A DNA stretch of 64,000 nt, taken from contig CM060175.1 in the NCBI GenBank assembly GCA_030549775.1, positions 102,034,922 to 102,098,921 of the forward strand, written 5' to 3'. The number at the start of each line of letters is the position of its first letter. Position 1 is the stretch's first letter. The notes beneath the pieces are model-generated. The model was not told where the DNA came from and searched no databases. It saw only the letters and a list, made by a program, of their open reading frames with translations. Shown piece after piece: positions 12,001 to 24,000 of this stretch. This DNA comes from Tamarix chinensis. Taxonomy: Eukaryota > Streptophyta > Magnoliopsida > Caryophyllales > Tamaricaceae. The translations under genes were made by a program, and so were the position numbers.

Positions 12001-15000
12001 CACCGGAATTTTGTTACCACCCTATTACAATAATAATCCCTTGTTGTTGCCCCCACTCCTAGCTTAGGTACTCCCCTAATTGCCCCCTTTGTCCCTTCTA
12101 AAATACGTGAACTTGATAAGAGGCCTATCACGCTTTTCCTTACATCGCCATGGCCACGGTTTCTAGTTTCTCTTCATCTCCCATTTGGTTCAGGGCAAAG
12201 CACCTTTCCGCCTTAAAGATCTAGCCATCAGGATCAGCTCCGTCGAAAAAACTGGAACTTGAGTTGACGTGGGGGCCTAATTTCCACTCTCGCTTTTGGC
12301 AGAACGACAGGGGTTATGGAAAGGTGTACAGCCTTCGTCTCCTTGTGCTTGCCTGTGTCCTTGACCGAGGAGCTAGATGCTTCTGGCTTGAAGTACTGAT
12401 CTAGGTGTCCTGCTAGCTCGCCCATTGATTTCTCAATGGTTCCAATCCTCTCCCCTAATTTCAAGTTTTAACCGCGTGACTCACGCCTCTCCCCTACTAG
12501 TTCCTCCTGCAATTGAGTGAACCTCTCTTCCAATGCATCAATTTTACTTGGCACCATGGTGGCTGTGGAATTGAAAGAAGCTTTGATACCAGATTGGTAA
12601 GAGCAAAGTTGAGTGAATCGAAATGGTAAGGATTTTACTCAATATTCCCATGCGTTTTTTTTTATAATCGTTGTAGTCATTCTTGGCTTCTTGGGTTTTT
12701 GACAGCTTTGATAGATTTTTTCCATTTATTCCTTCCATAATTTTTATAATTTAATTTTGAAGGAATTATTCCATGTGTTTGAAAAGAATCTTTTATTTCA
12801 TATTTAAGAAATAAAGATGTTCCAGGATATTGGATAACAGATCTAAACTTATACAAGTTCATAACTTGGGTTTGTGATAATTTGTAAAATACATAGGCTT
12901 GTGAGAGGGAGGATAAACCAAGAAATATTTTAAAATTATTAATATTACTATTCAAAAGTGAAAGTGATTTTTTTATTTGACCATAATTTCTTTGTCAGAC
13001 CTCTGATTGAGCTATTTTGGATCTTTAGGAAAGCTAACAAAGAGCTTTACAACTTTGATGTTGAACATGTTTCCAAAATCGAATAGCATCTTCATCAAAA
13101 TTCCACTTCTTTTGCACTTGCGTCATATCTAAGCACACGCTTGGTTTATTTTTAGCCCAAAATACTTTGTTTTTGCTCTATTTGATCTTGATTATCTCTG
13201 AATGCCTACCAAATTGATCACGGGCAGTAAACAAGAACAAATAGACCAGGACGTGTGCTAGAGTATGCGAATTCACACTAAATAAGAATAAATCATAACC
13301 AGAATTCGCATCAGAATGCATACTGATCACTATTTCCTTAATATTCTACCTACTCTCCAAGTTTAGTAATTTTTGGATTCTAATGTATAATCCAAATCAT
13401 GACTACGAACCATGGTGGAGGTCTTTTCGGAAATAGTCTGCTACTAGCAGTAGCTTATACAAGTTAATAGAGGTGACGTTGTATATATTGTGCCTCCCCA
13501 AACCTTGCTACTTGTGGGATTGATATTGGGTTGTTGTGTGAAGGTGCTTGATAATTGGATTTCCTTACAATATACCATAACCAAACAAAACAATGGAAGG
13601 ATCTAGGGAGTTCTAGATCTATACGAATCTACCCTCGAGTCGTGATTCGTAGGACAACTGCTTTCACATAACCATTTCAACTGTTAGGGTCATTATTTTT
13701 GATTGATCTACGAAGATGACAACATTGAATGTTGCCAGAGGCTGTTTTCAATAGACTCACAAGGACAACAAAGGAAGGAAGACAAGTAGTGAAAAGAACG
13801 GTAGTACAAAAACAAAGTGGACCACCTACCCACCCATACACCACCCATAAAAGGTTGAATAAGAAAATTAAGAAAGAATGTATACTTTTGTAGCATGCAA
13901 AATGGGAGGAGGGGGATGGGGATGGGGATGGGGCCAACCTCTTTTATTTGGTCATCATTGTCAGAACTCGTGCTTTTGCTGAGGTTCCTATTTTCTCTTT
14001 TCTTCCCTACATGTTATTGAGAATCACAATAGACTTCTCCTCTTTCACTATCATCTTTAATCCTTCAGTAATGGCTTTGCCCTTCAACACTTTCTCTTTC
14101 CAGGTCTGATAGCTGAGGCAGTGGACTGATCCTTTGCTTCTTATCAGTTTTGTTAATGACTACCGCTTCCACTGGTTCAATAGCTACTAGTTATAGTTAG
14201 ATGGCATGGCCTATAGTTTTTCATCACTGCTTAAAACACTACACATGATAGAAATATAGTGTATTGGCAATATGTGCTACCATTTCCCAAGAATGATGTT
14301 TAAATAATGTTGATTCTTAAAAGTAGCTCTTTATGTCCAAAAGATGTCAAACTGGTGTGCATTGTATGACAAGTTCTCTTTTCTTCCAGAAATGGTTTAA
14401 TAGGATGAAGCTCATTGTGAATAAATGAATAATAAACCCAACAGATTTTGCTAGATTGTGGAGTATCTCACATGCACTTAGTCAAACCTTAAGATTCCAT
14501 GTTCTAATAATATATTTTTTCAAAAAGAGAACATCGATATCAGAAGGTAAGGTGTCCATAATATAAATCAAATTCAAGATATTGCAAGAAGCTTGTACTG
14601 TAACAAACACTCTGCTCCGGTTAAGCATCTCAAACAGTGATCCTATCATAGGCTCTTATGACAATGGTAGTGCCGTAGAAGCTTGTGAACTGCTGTGGTC
14701 TTATGAATCATGTCATGAAGGAGCCTGTTACTTGAATATTTTATAATTCAACAGCTTCTATCACCACAAGCACAATGAACTTGCTATCTGGAGAGTCCTT
14801 CCAAAGTTACTTTTCTTTTGCTCTGCATTTTCTGAACTATAAAACAGAGCTTGGTTTCAACTGGAATGTATCCTTCACCTTGCCTATGAATGATGCTATT
14901 GGTAAGGAAAACTGCTGAAGGTTCAGTAATTGCTGTAATACTCAGTGTTAACAATGTGAACCTTGAGTTTGGAGGGACCTCTGCTTTCTTAATGTACAGA

Positions 15001-18000
15001 GTGAAATGTTATGTGAGACTTTTATCTTTCCATAACAGGAAGACTTGCTTTTTGCAGCACGCATGTGTTCATGGGTCCATATACTTATCTTCCGATCAAT
15101 GTGAAAATTTAGAAATCCTAATGAAAAATCCAGGTTTTTGATATCTTGCTGGACCTTATTATTATTATTTGACAACTATCTGCTTATTTTATTTCCATCT
15201 TCTCTCCCTCCATTTCTCAAGCATTATAATCTAGTTTGCATGTTTAACTATGACTTGTTTGGTGAGGGCCTTTTTGATATGTGAACTTTTCCTTATATTG
15301 GGTATGGTCATACTGTCCACCAGCTATGTAATGTATTTGTCTGCTCTTTTGTTCTATATCATAGTAGGAAATTAGTGATGCTAATGTATATTGTGAATCA
15401 GAGCAAATTTTACTTATTTCTTCCCAAACCTTAAAAAATTCAATTTCTTTCAACAAGTTTTCACTGATATTCTTTGCTCTTATATGTAGATAAAGCTGCT
15501 AAAAATCCTGGCTCTGTTGGGCAGTGGTGACAAGCATGCAAGTGAGCACATGTACACTGTTGTTGGAGACATAATTAGGAAATGCGATTCATCAAGCAAT
15601 ATAGGAAATGCAGTGCTTTATGAATGTGTATGCTGTGCTTCAGCCATACATTCCAATACGAAGTTATTGGGAGCGGCTGCTGATGCAATATCCAAATTTC
15701 TGAAGGTCTCCTCCAATTGTGGTTTTGCTCTGCTCCATATATTCTCTTTTTCTTTATGCCTGAGATCCTGGTATCAGGGGTTATACTTTACATCTCATGT
15801 TTCTTGTATTCCCATCCTATTCGCAGAGTGATAGTCATAATTTGAAATATATGGGAATTGATGCTCTTGGCCGTTTGATAAAGATCAGCCCTGAAGTAGC
15901 AGAACAACATCAGTTGGCAGTTATTGATTGCTTAGAGGTGAGGTGTCCTGGATTTTTTTTAGCAGTTATTCAAATTGAGTATCGGTTTTGGTTACTCTTA
16001 GAAAACCAGCCAGACATGATGAATGTTGGAAAAGGTGAAGGAAAGATTATGCCTTTTGGACTTCCGTGCCATATCTAATTGGATTATGAATATGAACTGT
16101 CTGATTACTTTGTTCTAATCATAAAAGACGAAATTCCACCTATCTTTCTTATGTAATTGTGGCATTTACTTCTCACTGTAGCCTAATAGTAGTCAGTATG
16201 TAGCAGGCAACTATATATGTATCATTATTTGATGTCCCTCTTGTAATTTGCTGGTAGGAAATCAAATCCTGATACAGATATGTGGGACATCAAATTGAGG
16301 TACAGATGTAGTTCATAGCTTCAGTTTGAGTGCAATATCAAGTTTCCCTAACTTAAGTTGAACGTTGCATATTTAACTCAGATTAATCTGCATACTTTTA
16401 TACTCATCATATGGGCTAGTAATGGGAAGTTATAAATCAGTGAGATGACTCTGCTACTATATAGTTTTGCTTGTACCTAATAGAGAGATATTCAGCCTGT
16501 TTGGGAAGATTATCCTAGAAACTCATGTTCAGAAGTTCATTGGCTCATGGCATCTTCTTTCTTGGAAAAACACTTTTTAGTGCTCTTTTCTTGAGTATAC
16601 ACTGTCATCGTTTATCATAGTAGAGACTGTAGTTGTGGTTTGCTTCATATGATACCAGGATGCTTTTCTCAGCACTGTGCTTTCTGTTTTATGACATAAT
16701 ACTACGATCCCAATCTAATGAGGTGAAAAAAAGGGTAGTAATTATGGGCATTTCTCATGGATTTTTGCTGCTATTCTAATTTAATTTCCTTTTAAAATCT
16801 AAACTTTAATTAATTGTATATCCATTTTCTTTGTGTGTGGATTGTCATAGGAATATTCTATGAAATAGTTTTGAAACCTGGTTGGCTTTTGGTTTATAGT
16901 TTCATATGGTCTGATGGCTGTTTTTGTGTAGGACCCAGACGATACCCTCAAGAGAAAAACTTTTGAACTTCTATATAAGATGACAAAATCCTCCAATGTG
17001 GATGTGATTGTTGATCGAATGATTGATTACATGATAAGCATCAATGACAACCATTACAAAACTGAGATAGCTTCGCGTTGTGTTGAACTCGGTGAGCAAT
17101 TTGCTCCCAGTAATCAGTGGTTTATTCAGGTAAATGACGTCGGACATGGATTCTTAGCCTACTTGTCATATCATTGTACTGATTTGTTTCCTTGACAGAC
17201 CATGAATAAAGTTTTCGAGCATGCGGGTGACTTGGTCAATATAAAAGTGGCGCACAACTTGATGCGTCTAATTGCTGAGGGATTTGGGGAGGAGGATGAA
17301 GCTGCAGACAGCCAGTTGAGATTGTCCGCTGTATGTTTCTCTAAACCTTTCTTGTTCAATCCAGCACATCATTCCATCTTATAATTTATGGATAATATTT
17401 GTTTATGGGTCATGTTGCACTAATGGGTAGTTCTTTTATATGTTGTGGGGCCCCTCTTTCGCAATGATAGATACAAATGCTATAGATGCAACTGTCCACA
17501 CAAATATATTCTTGGAAAAAAGCATTAGACAAACCCTGAGTATATACAAAACAAATTAAAAAAACTGCTTATAAAATGACTATTATACCCTTACCTATAA
17601 TACGTATCATTCCGTCCATTTTTCTTACCTCTTTCCCTCTTATTGTTGAGTGTGAAATACCTAAAATAACTCTATTATTTTTGTGCCAATTTTTATTGTC
17701 TCTTTTCCTTGGGAGATAAGTTCCTAAAATTTCCAAAAGTAATTAATAAAACTCCTAAAATTACAATTTCCACCCTCTCAATCTCTCTCCTGACCTTCCT
17801 TCTGCCCATCCATGATAGCAATGCAATTGCTTTTTTTCATCCATGAAATCTCCATTACAATACCCATGAATCAAAGAGTTCAATGTAGCCTCATTTGGTT
17901 CTACACCATCAAATTTTAGTTGGGAACTAATGGTGAAACTCGAATACATAGTTAACCGCCAATGTTTTCTATTCACCTAGCTTGATATCTATGAAACCTT

Positions 18001-21000
18001 GGTAGTGAAACTCAACAACGATTGCTTTAGCCAATTGAGTTGGCTTCCATCGTACTTGCTGAAACACATTGGTGTTATTTGGCTATGGAGGACCAATTCT
18101 AATGAGTTGGAATTATAGTGGACCACCCACATGAATAGCTAAAGCCTGCATAAGGCCCAACCATTGCATACCTCGTTTCATGCCGAAGTTTGACGTGAAC
18201 CTTAGATGAACCTGCAAAAGCTTTGAAGATGGCTTGGTTGGTGATAAAGTGAGCGAATTTAAGGTCAGGTTTCGTAGAAGTGCATTTGAAGCACGTGGGC
18301 CTAAGATGAGTCAATCGATTGTAGATTTGACAATCAAGTGCTTCGGTGAAGTAAGTAGTGACTTTATGCATAGCTTTGGTCTGAGATACAACAATGAGTC
18401 TAATTTGTTTGATGAGTGCGTCTGCCAATTTAGGTATTTGTTTTGGATTGCTTTAGCACAAGCCATTAGTGTGTGGACTAGACGGACACCAGCCTCTTGT
18501 GAGTCAAGGAGGACTAGACGACAACCTTGGTTAGCTGAAGCCGGAGATGGAGGTTTAGGCACAGATCTGATTACAGAGGAAGTCAAGGCTTCAACCTCGT
18601 ATAATTGTTGGTGGTGGTGGAACTTTGTCCTTGAGAATCAAGCTTAGGATTAGTGGATTTGTTGGTTGCAATTCTAGGAATAGCACGGAGATCATACTGC
18701 AAATTATTCTGGCGGAGGAAGAAGAGGAGGGAGAGGAAGAGTAAGAAGGGGTAATTGGTGGTGGGCCATTTCTTGATGGTCTGCCTTCATCTTTTTGTAT
18801 TGGTAGGGAAAATAGAGATTTGGATTTGAAGTTTATTCCTTATTTCGGAAACACAAAATGGAGTCAAAATTAAAAGAAGCTACACAGAGAAGAAGAGTTG
18901 TTACTATGCATTAGTTAGTGGTGGTGGTTTGAATTTGGGGAGTTTTGATTGGGCAAAAGCGGGCAATATAAATGAAATAGTTTGCTTGTTGCTTTTAGTT
19001 AAATACAAGAAATGGATTTCTGCAAAGTTTACATGATATTTTGTTGTAGAGATGAGAGTGGAGGATGAGATTAGATATGATGTGAGGAAGAGAAATACTT
19101 GTGAGAAGGGGGACAGAGGAAGAAAGTGACAAATACTTTAAAAGAATGAATGATTATAGGTAAGGGTATAATGGTCATCTTATAAGCAGCTTTTTGAATT
19201 TTTTTAAAGTTAATGGAGATTTGATGGTAAAAAGTAGTGGAGGGTAACCTTAAAAACTCAGGATTGTCTGGGTGAATTCTTAGAAACTCGGGGTTGTTTC
19301 ATATATTTCACCTATACTGTGTATTTTATGATTGAAATAGTTGATTTTCTTAGATTTATGTGTTCTTCTGAAAAGTTAGAGCTTTGATTTGGGTCATAAT
19401 CATTTCCTTTTTCCATTTTGATATCTTTTTATTGCAAGTAGTTGATTTATTTTGCTTAAGTTTCATGCTAGTATTTGCTTTTATGGCAATTTGAACTTAT
19501 ATTGGTTAGGCAGATGCAGATAATATTTTCAATGAAGTTATGGGCCGTAGATACATAATTTGGATACAGTCTCCTATTTTTAGGAAATGCATCTTCATGT
19601 GTCAACAACAAAGACTTTTGACTTAGGGAAGACATACTTTTATTCACCTCTATGCATATTTTTATTTTCATTCTTTTGTTTTTGTTCCGTAATATCTGTG
19701 CATGTGATTGCACACTTGTGCAAGGTGGGGTTGATAGTGGCAATTGGAGATAATGTGGATTTACTTGAGTTTAAGGAATTCCTTAAGTGTGGGTCATTTT
19801 GTTAAGTTATATTTTAATTTAGGTTCATAGTATCTTTTTGTGCTAATTAGATTGATTGGAAAATGAAATAGGAATTAAAACTTATGATATTTGCACAATA
19901 TGTCACCCACAATAACTAACTGCATGATAGTGTATATAATACATATTTAGTTATTTACACAATATGCCATCCACATTAGTTAATTGCATGATAGTTTATA
20001 TAATACTTATGTCAATAAAACACTATTATGTGCGAATGAAGATAATATTATAAATATTTAAATATACTACTCTAGACAATGCAAGTATATGAAGCTAAGT
20101 ATAATGATGATATATTATGATAAAAATGGATAAATATAAGCTGATTCATGTAGCATATATAACTATATATTTTAACATAGACAACATATGTAATAGTGTA
20201 GTTATCGAATAAGATAATTATATTTGCTAAGTTAAATTAATATCATTGATAATATATGAACTTCTTAAATAGTATCTTTATCTAAATCAAAAAATAGATC
20301 TGAAAGATTTGTGTATTTGATCGACTATAATAACATCATCTTTTAACGTTGATAGTATATTAATTATTCTAATTATGTACTTTTAACCTTACAATATCAT
20401 TTTTTAACGTTAACAACATAATATTGTATTACTTAGTTATCAAATATTTTTCATCAAATTTTTAGTATTTCTTAATTTTGTGAGGCTGCAACATTTATGG
20501 TTAATTTTTTTTTTTTAATAATATTTGTGATTTGGGATGCTGTAAATAATATGGAGTTATTTTAGTTAACAATCAATTAAAATTTTAGAATTTTACAATT
20601 AAAAAGGTAGAATAGCAACTGTTTGTATTAAAAAATGACCTAACCTTTATATAAAAATGGAACTAAAACCTGATCTAATGTGTAATGTTATATTTAAACA
20701 ATAATAATTTTCATTGTTGATTAATCTGTAGATAGATTCCATCCAACTAATTTGTTAGAATTTGTATTTATGACTCATAGGATGGAATATTATAATTTAG
20801 AGGCAAGTTATACATAGGCACTGTTCGGGGAAATATTATTGCCTAATGATATATTTTGTTATACTGAGATATGCATTTTTGTTTAAGGATTAATTTATTG
20901 GAAATTGTGATAACAGGTAGGGGTATTTTTGAAAATTTCAAAATTTAATGAACTTGAAGTGATAAATGTCAAATAAGTTACCATAGGGTGCTGTAACATA

Positions 21001-24000
21001 ACTTGAGGAGAAATATTTTTCTGCAAATGCAGAAGTGTTGAGTAATACAATACCCAGTTCGGTCCTTAATTCTATGTAAAATCTGAAAGGACAGACCTCT
21101 AACTATCAGTCCAGAAGGAAATTTTGGTTGATTTGAAAAGCAAGATGACTTAGAGTCTTGAAAATATGGCGAATGATCTTCAGTGGGGGGAAGATCTTTG
21201 GATTTAGACATTGAACTTTTGGTAGATTGAGCTGGAAGTTTCTTCAACTTTCAATATAATTAATTTTTTCATGTGACATGGTGGCTAATGTTGTAAAAAA
21301 TGAGATAAGCATTAGTATAAATTATTTCTATTGCACATCTTATTTAAGAATCTTCGCGACATGTTTCACTGTGTTATCTTTCTGAATTTTGGGCGCCTTC
21401 ACTCGCTTCTTTTTAAACTGGCTGACTTTGGTACAAACCAAGGAAAAATTCGATGTTCTTTGTGTTTCCTTGCCTAATCAAGTTGGCATGCCCGTATAAG
21501 TAGTACAAATCTTAACTTTATTTGACTCCATAAGATATGGAATTCCGTTTGCTCTCATTTGAGAACTTCACATGCTTTGGGGTGTCACTGATGCTAATTT
21601 ATATACTACTTTTCCTTCATCTGTTAGTGCATATGCTTGAAGTTTCATGTACCATATCTGAATTGACTTTTCTTTTGGGGTGGTGGACTTGGGCTGCTGT
21701 TCGTTTGGAACAGGTGGAGTCATATTTACGCATCATTGGTGAGCCGAAGCTACCATCTCTATTTCTGCAGGTGGGTTATGACCTTCATGTGGATTTGTGT
21801 TACAAGATATGTTTCTCCTCATAAATATCTATCTGCTTCTATCATCTTATCTTTAGTTGTAACCACAGGTCATTTGCTGGGTCTTGGGAGAATATGGAAC
21901 CGCAAACGGAAAATATTCTGCTTCCTACATCTCTGGAAAGTTGTGTGACGTGACAGAAGCACATTCAACTGATGACACAGTAAAGGTACCCCCCACGCCA
22001 TTATGGCTATCTACCGTTTTCTCATTTTTTTTATTCTCTTTATTTTGTCATGTACCATGGCACAAAATTCCCTAGAAAATAAGCACACCTTTCATGTCAA
22101 ACTGTTTGCAAGTTCTTATTTTTTGAGCTGTCTCATAATGTTTGTAAGGTTTTTGTTCACAAGAGATTGAATATTTTTACCTTTTTATATGTTCTCATTT
22201 ATTAAGAGTTTTTACAAAGTTCCAATAATCAAATTCATTAATAACAGGCGTCGGTTGCAAATAAGGAATTATAACCATAAAATTATTTGACTATTATTTT
22301 TATCTTTAAGATTTTCAAAGTCTTGCAAATAATGAATGTGTAATGGAGATAGCAGTTGATTTTTGCTGGTTTCTGGATGCTATCTAGTCACTAGTGTCAG
22401 CTAGAATTTGAAAGCTATGACAAAGTATATCGTATTTTACCCTTTCCAAAGGCATAGTGGTTCCTAGTAGTCTTTGTTTCTGGCTGAAGTATGCAGACTC
22501 ACACGTGTATCCTTTGAGAAATCTACAATCCCGTTAAATTGCGAATCTGCTATCAAACCCTGCTACAGCCAAACATGGATTCTGTTCCCATTTGAGAGTT
22601 TGAGTGACTTGATTCAAGTAACAGCTTGAAAAATGAATGATGAAAACTAGTGTTAGCTTGTAAATGAAAACTGCTCGTCTAGTCCCCACACAATTAAATA
22701 GCGGTCCCGCTATAGCGTAGCAGCCGCTATTTATCTTTTTTTAGGTCGGCTGTAACGTGAAATTACCGATACTCTACAGTTTTAAAATTTCACATTTATC
22801 GGTCGATAAATTGCCGGTAAATCGGTATCGCCGATAAATCGGCGATTTATTGAGAATTCTTAAATCTACTAGAAAAAGCATGCATGATAAAAAAAAGTTT
22901 ATTCATTTACTATATATATCTTGGACCAAGTTACTATTGAATTATAATAAAGTATTACTATTTATTATCTTCACATTTACTATTAAATAGCATGTCTTTT
23001 TTCATTCTAAGGTAAATTTAGAGTTATTAGGAAAATTTAGCATATAATGACTCACGTTAATACTTCTAATATAATATAAAACACTACTTTATTGAATATT
23101 TATATTTAAATGATCAATAAATAATAATTAGAGTATATAGTGAAATAAAAATAAAAATTCACGTCACGATGACCGCGACACATAATTTATCGTTCGTGAC
23201 GTTCTGATACTGTGACACCGCAACCATGATTTAATTGCATGCTAGTCCTACAAGCTCTACCTTTTAGATTGCATGTTATATCTGTATTTGTACCAGAAAA
23301 TGAGTGGAGTTGTGTTTTTGTGCATATTCATATATTGATAATTATTTTCTTTACTTGGTTCAACAATATCTGGTCAGCGTGAAAGTGTTGGAAAAAGTGA
23401 AACATAAAGTTAGCAATATTTCCAAGTTAGCATGGAGGTAATGGGGTGGAAAAGATGCTCTTGAATTTTAGGTCTCTTAAATAGTGTATTTAGAAATTAC
23501 AGAAATATATTCAAGGAAAAAAATATCCAATTTATTCGAACAAAGACCTCAAATGGATAATTTCTACGAGTTTTTTCTCTTCTATTGCAAATAGTTTTTG
23601 TAAGATACATAAGGTATGGGATATCTTTACCCTCCTATTATCCCCGTACTAAACTTGCACGTTGAAGTTCATTTTTCTTCGGCTCTCCTATTTACACCAT
23701 CTGTATTCTCTCATTGTTTCTCTCTCTATTGTGAAGTTAATCTCTCTGATGTCTGTATTAATTTTCTTCACCTTGCTAGGCATATGCAGTTACTGCACTA
23801 ATGAAGATATATGCCTTTGAAATAGCTGCTGGAAGAAAACCAGAGATACTTCCTGAGGTATTTTCTTCTGTTGTTGAAGTCAAATGTATCTTTGCTCTGA
23901 TTCCTTAACGGTCAAATATGCAGGCATTCTAGATTGAGCTCCCCTTTCTGAAGGTATTCTGAATTATTAGTTATACACTAATATTCTAACTTTAGTATCA

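Larger units (their letters stand above)
6436..12130 (-). mobile_element. Element 2: Ty3/gypsy chromovirus nested in element 1 gag
   Basis: This is a full-length 5695-bp element with two collinear LTRs (6436-6835 and 11730-12130), primer site TGGTATCAGAGC at 11725-11714, gag, protease, RT, RNase H, integrase and chromodomain in gypsy order. The LTRs end TG/CA (TGATAGGCCTC at the start, CTAACA at the end). The 5-bp flanks are TGCCT and CGCTT, which differ by two C/T changes, so they may be a decayed target duplication. Short LTRs and the chromodomain fit a Reina-like chromovirus by inference. Stops and frameshifts make it non-autonomous now, but it is better preserved than element 1. Confidence 0.92.
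2036..12649 (-). mobile_element. Element 1: older Ty3/gypsy chromovirus, interrupted by element 2
   Basis: Antisense to AP4E. In minus-strand order it has a truncated 5' LTR (12596-12649), a tRNA-Met-type primer site TGGTATCAAAGC near 12581-12592, gag (12131-12577 and 5700-6435, split by element 2), a protease remnant near 5620 ([13 protein letters not shown]), reverse transcriptase 4936-4600, RNase H and connection 4600-4030, an integrase core 3396-2956, an FHLEDKV chromodomain tail near 2440, a purine tract near 2244-2262, and a 3' LTR at 2036-2243. Frameshifts and stops are frequent, so it is dead. Without element 2 it is about 4.9 kb. Confidence 0.85.
84..15489 (+). other. AP4E: AP4E giant intron (15,406 bp) filled with nested retrotransposons
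   Basis: Donor GT is at 84-85 and acceptor AG at 15488-15489, and the flanking codons join without loss. About 10.6 kb (2036-12649) is one Ty3/gypsy element with another inside it, both antisense to the gene. LTR-like sequence flanks them at 1175-2035 and 12972-13327. Bases 84-1170 and 13328-15489 are AT-rich with no coding similarity that I can see, apart from a 29-bp tandem duplication at 1601-1660 and a G-rich run at 13903-13933. Confidence 0.9.
17331..21713 (+). other. AP4E: AP4E intron (4,383 bp) carrying a DELLA fragment between inverted repeats
   Basis: It contains the TIR-bounded insertion at about 17505-19315 (separate entry). The remaining 19316-21713 is very AT-rich, especially 19860-20750, and shows no coding similarity. 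Confidence 0.9.

Noticed and set aside
13677..13937. Overlapping minus-strand open frames of 62-86 codons
   Set aside because: One starts in the G-rich run (Pro-Ser repeat), there is no domain, and they lie within the AP4E intron; chance.
17761..17976. A separate PPR gene
   Set aside because: Only about 20 residues look PPR-like and they fall in line with the DELLA remnant; kept as a low-interest finding, not a gene.
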